DNA of 64,000 bases from Clostridium magnum DSM 2767 (GTDB lineage: Bacteria; Bacillota; Clostridia; Clostridiales; Clostridiaceae), in the NCBI RefSeq assembly GCF_001623875.1, contig NZ_LWAE01000002.1, positions 1 through 64,000 on the forward strand, in the 5' to 3' direction. The notes beneath the pieces are model-generated. The model did no database searches and was not told the origin of the DNA. It saw nothing but the letters and a program-made list of their open reading frames with translations. Numbering within the stretch: position 1 is the stretch's first letter; the number at the start of each line of letters is the position of its first letter. Positions 61,743 through 64,000 of the stretch are shown here, piece after piece. The translations under genes and the position numbers were made by a program.

Positions 61743-62732
61743 ATGCATAAAAATAAATTAGTAGTTGTTGGAGTCGGACATGTTGGCTCGTATGTTTTAG
61801 CAGATGCTATGAAAACTGGTTTGTTTGCAGAAATTGGTGTGATTGATATTTTAGAAAATGTAGCTTACGGAGAGGCCCTTGATCAAGCTCAAGCAACAGC
61901 CTTAACTTATATGAATAATGTGGATGTTAAGAGTGGAGGATATGAACAATGCGCGGACGCTGACGTCATTATTGTTGCCGCAGGTCCAAGTGTTATACCT
62001 GATCCTAATGATCCAAAAGGTGAACCAGATCGTACTCTATTAACAAAAATGAACTGTGAAGTTATCCGTGAGGTAATGACAGGTATTACGAAATATACAA
62101 AAGAAGCAATTATAATTCTAATTACCAATCCATTGGATACGATGGTTTATATTGCTGAAAATGAATTTGGTTATCCTGCTGGACGTGTATTTGGTACTGG
62201 AACAATGTTGGATTCTGCTCGTTTACGTAAAATAGTAGCCGATACTTATCAGATTGATCCTAAATCTGTTACTGGTTATATGATGGGTGAACACGGTAGT
62301 ACTGCATTCCCTGTTTTGAGTCATGTCAATGTTTCTGGTATTCGATTTAACGAATTAAATCAATATTTAGAAGCAACAGCAGATATTCAAGATCCTGAAG
62401 TAGTAAAAGCTTCCGTTGTAAGTGCTGCTTATAAAGTGTTAAACGGTAAAGGTTGGACCAATGCTGGTGTTGCTCAGTCTGCAATTACAATGGCAAAAGC
62501 AGTTTTATTAGATGAAAAGAGTGTTTATCCTGCTTCCACTACTTTACGTGGTCAATATGGTCATGATGGTGATGTGGCATTGAGTATGCCATGCATTATA
62601 GGGCGTGAAGGCATTTTAAGACAATTACCTATAAAATTGAATGAATGGGAAACACAAAAATTAGAAGAATCAATTGCATTTATTCAAGCAACTATGCGTG
62701 ATGCAAAAACTGGTCCAGAGTTTGCAAAATAA
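61743..62732 (+). CDS. L-lactate/L-2-hydroxyisocaproate dehydrogenase family protein
   Basis: The 329-residue protein (ATG at 61743 after GGGAGATGG) has the NAD-binding VVVGVGHVGSYVLADAMKTG, the ITNPLDTMVYIAE segment, and the catalytic His in MMGEHGSTAFPV. A TNAGVAQSAITMAKAVLLDE segment is present. It reduces a 2-oxoacid to the L-2-hydroxyacid with NADH. The loop after VAAGPSV (IPDPNDPKGEPDRTLL) is longer than in classic lactate dehydrogenase and closer to hydroxyisocaproate dehydrogenases, so a larger 2-oxoacid is likely. Confidence 0.85.
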   Translation: MHKNKLVVVGVGHVGSYVLADAMKTGLFAEIGVIDILENVAYGEALDQAQATALTYMNNVDVKSGGYEQCADADVIIVAAGPSVIPDPNDPKGEPDRTLLTKMNCEVIREVMTGITKYTKEAIIILITNPLDTMVYIAENEFGYPAGRVFGTGTMLDSARLRKIVADTYQIDPKSVTGYMMGEHGSTAFPVLSHVNVSGIRFNELNQYLEATADIQDPEVVKASVVSAAYKVLNGKGWTNAGVAQSAITMAKAVLLDEKSVYPASTTLRGQYGHDGDVALSMPCIIGREGILRQLPIKLNEWETQKLEESIAFIQATMRDAKTGPEFAK

Positions 62733-62824
62733 AAATAGAATGTTTGGTGGGAAAGGCAAGTTCGGATGGAACTACACTTACAAGACTCCTGTGGTTCATT
62801 AATTAATTTTATATGTACGTACAT

Positions 62825-62857
62825 AATGGGGACCTAAAGGGGTCTCCATCTTTTATT
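62825..62857 (+). terminator. Terminator after the dehydrogenase gene
   Basis: ATGGGGACC pairs with GGTCTCCAT around a short loop, followed by CTTTTAT. Confidence 0.65.
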
Positions 62858-63100
62858 GTAAATTCTTTGGTATTGCGATACCATTAGGTCTATCAATTTT
62901 TAAAAACTTCATACTCCATAAAATAATAAGTCTTAAGATAAAATTGTATGCATTAGGTAAGTAAATCTTTTTATAATAAAACTTGAAATTATAATTTACG
63001 ATATGTATAATATATTTAATAATTGTAATGTATAAAGAACAAATGTTAAATATAATTAACAATATTTAAATACATTTTTATAACAACAGGAGGTTATTAC

Positions 63101-63652
63101 ATGAATCTGAATCCAATAATTGCAGAAAATCTTAAGCGTTTGAGATTGGAAAGAAATTTAAGTTTAGGACAATTGGCGGAATTGTCTGAAGTGAGCAAGG
63201 TAATGCTTTCGCAAATTGAAAAAGGAGATACAAATCCAACAATCAATACTATTTGGAAAATTGCAAAGGGCTTAAATGTTCCATACACAGTGCTGATTGA
63301 TAAACTTGAAGATGAAGCTTCTGTGGTAAGAAAAGCAGAAGCTGGATATCAGAACAGTGAAGATGGAACATATAGGGTATATTGCTATTATGGAAATACA
63401 CCACATAGAAATTTTGAATTATTTTTACTTGAATTGGATTCAGGTGCAGTATATACTTCTGTTGGTCATTCTGAAAAATCTCAAGAATATATCAGTGTTA
63501 TTCAAGGAGAACTTGTACTTACAACAAACAATGAGGAATATTTGTTGAAAAAGGAAGATTCTATTTGTTTTTCATCAGCAAATCCTCACACTTATAAAAG
63601 TTGTGGCAAGGATATTCTTAAAGCTATAGTTGTAAATTTTTATCCAATTTAA
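63101..63652 (+). CDS. XRE-family regulator with cupin domain
   Basis: The 183-residue protein has an N-terminal helix-turn-helix (RNLSLGQLAELSEVSKVMLS, QIEKGDTNPTINTIWKIAKG) and a C-terminal cupin-2 sensor (VGHSEKSQEYISVIQGELVL, ICFSSANPHTYKSCG). Such regulators usually control amino acid or polyamine genes next to them. The AlaX-like gene follows after 32 bp, so they are probably one operon. SD AGGAGGT is strong. Confidence 0.88.
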   Translation: MNLNPIIAENLKRLRLERNLSLGQLAELSEVSKVMLSQIEKGDTNPTINTIWKIAKGLNVPYTVLIDKLEDEASVVRKAEAGYQNSEDGTYRVYCYYGNTPHRNFELFLLELDSGAVYTSVGHSEKSQEYISVIQGELVLTTNNEEYLLKKEDSICFSSANPHTYKSCGKDILKAIVVNFYPI

Positions 63653-63684
63653 TAATTTTAAATAAATTTTGGGAGGAACTAGAA

Positions 63685-64000
63685 ATGACTGAATTAATAT
63701 TTCAAAAAGACAGTTACATAAAGGAATTTGAATGTAAAGTTATTGGGGTAGATGTGGCTGAAAATGCTGTTATTTTAGATAGAACAGCATTTTATATAGG
63801 AGGAGGCGGGCAACCCTGTGATGTTGGAGTATTGGAAACAGCTGCAGATAAATATATTGTTAAAAAGATTAAGAAAAAAGGAAATGACGTATACCACTAT
63901 ATTGATGAAAAGACTCCTGAAGTCAATGAAATATGTACAGGAAAAATAGATTGGGAACATAGATATAAGTTAATGAGAACTCATACAGCTATGCATATTT
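63685..64000 (+). CDS. AlaX-type alanyl-tRNA editing protein, 3' end outside window
   Basis: The visible 105 residues begin MTELIFQKDSYIKEFECKVI and match the AlaRS second-additional/editing family: VILDRTAFYIGGGGQPCDVG and the first zinc motif H-x3-H in RTHTAMHI just before the window edge. AlaX proteins hydrolyse mischarged Ser-tRNA(Ala). SD GGGAGGA. The gene is cut by the end of the window. Confidence 0.85.
   Translation, partial: MTELIFQKDSYIKEFECKVIGVDVAENAVILDRTAFYIGGGGQPCDVGVLETAADKYIVKKIKKKGNDVYHYIDEKTPEVNEICTGKIDWEHRYKLMRTHTAMHI

Overview
The DNA is AT-rich, has strong Shine-Dalgarno sequences, and carries 16S rRNA of the clostridial type, so I read it as a chromosomal segment of a Clostridium sensu stricto species (cluster I). 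Spore-coat genes, a CooC-type CO-dehydrogenase maturation ATPase and two corrinoid methyltransferase systems suggest an anaerobic spore former that feeds methyl groups from methylated substrates into tetrahydrofolate, probably an acetogen or a relative. The species cannot be fixed from this window.

Layout. 1-2400: the end of an integrated element (frameshifted repressor, tyrosine integrase) abutting the 3' end of rnpB (minus strand), then a small IS200/IS605-like element. 2820-16280: two large, nearly identical rRNA operons (16S-23S-5S). The first has three tandem promoters, a longer 16S-23S spacer and an extra degenerate 5S; the second is followed by tRNA-Glu. Between them lie a YndM-type membrane protein and two spore-coat genes. 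16370-22300: a tautomerase, a decayed flavin reductase, an HxlR regulator, a MocR-type regulator broken by one stop codon, azlCD and dsdA.

22300-28150: corrinoid methyltransferase system A (PucR-like regulator, methyl-H4folate methyltransferase, corrinoid protein, UroD-type methyltransferase) and an AraC regulator. 28300-35250: a thioredoxin, cooC, a 153-bp imperfect palindrome, psd, an intact and a broken DUF3786 gene, a truncated GH4 glycosidase, an MFS transporter and an iron-sulfur protein relic. 35600-41700: system B (sigma-54 activator, MttB-family methyltransferase, corrinoid protein, methyl-H4folate methyltransferase, MFS transporter) with two visible -24/-12 promoters. 42400-48950: a five-gene nickel/peptide-type ABC transporter operon, whose leader is another copy of the IS-like element, plus a DMT exporter.

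49000-56100: a patchwork of small metabolic genes and many relics (PhzF, a third UroD/PucR locus interrupted by an IS-like copy, GNAT, a probable group II intron remnant). 56200-64000: YhdH-type oxidoreductase with a divergent MarR gene, an O-acetylhomoserine sulfhydrylase, a class Ic aminotransferase, an L-2-hydroxyacid dehydrogenase, an XRE-cupin regulator and the start of an AlaX-type editing protein.

How it works together. In systems A and B a substrate-specific methyltransferase (UroD type or MttB type) should methylate the corrinoid protein, and the MtgA-like partner should pass the methyl group to tetrahydrofolate. CooC would support CODH/ACS encoded elsewhere. Gene decay is frequent (at least twelve relics), mostly by single stops, frameshifts or internal deletions.
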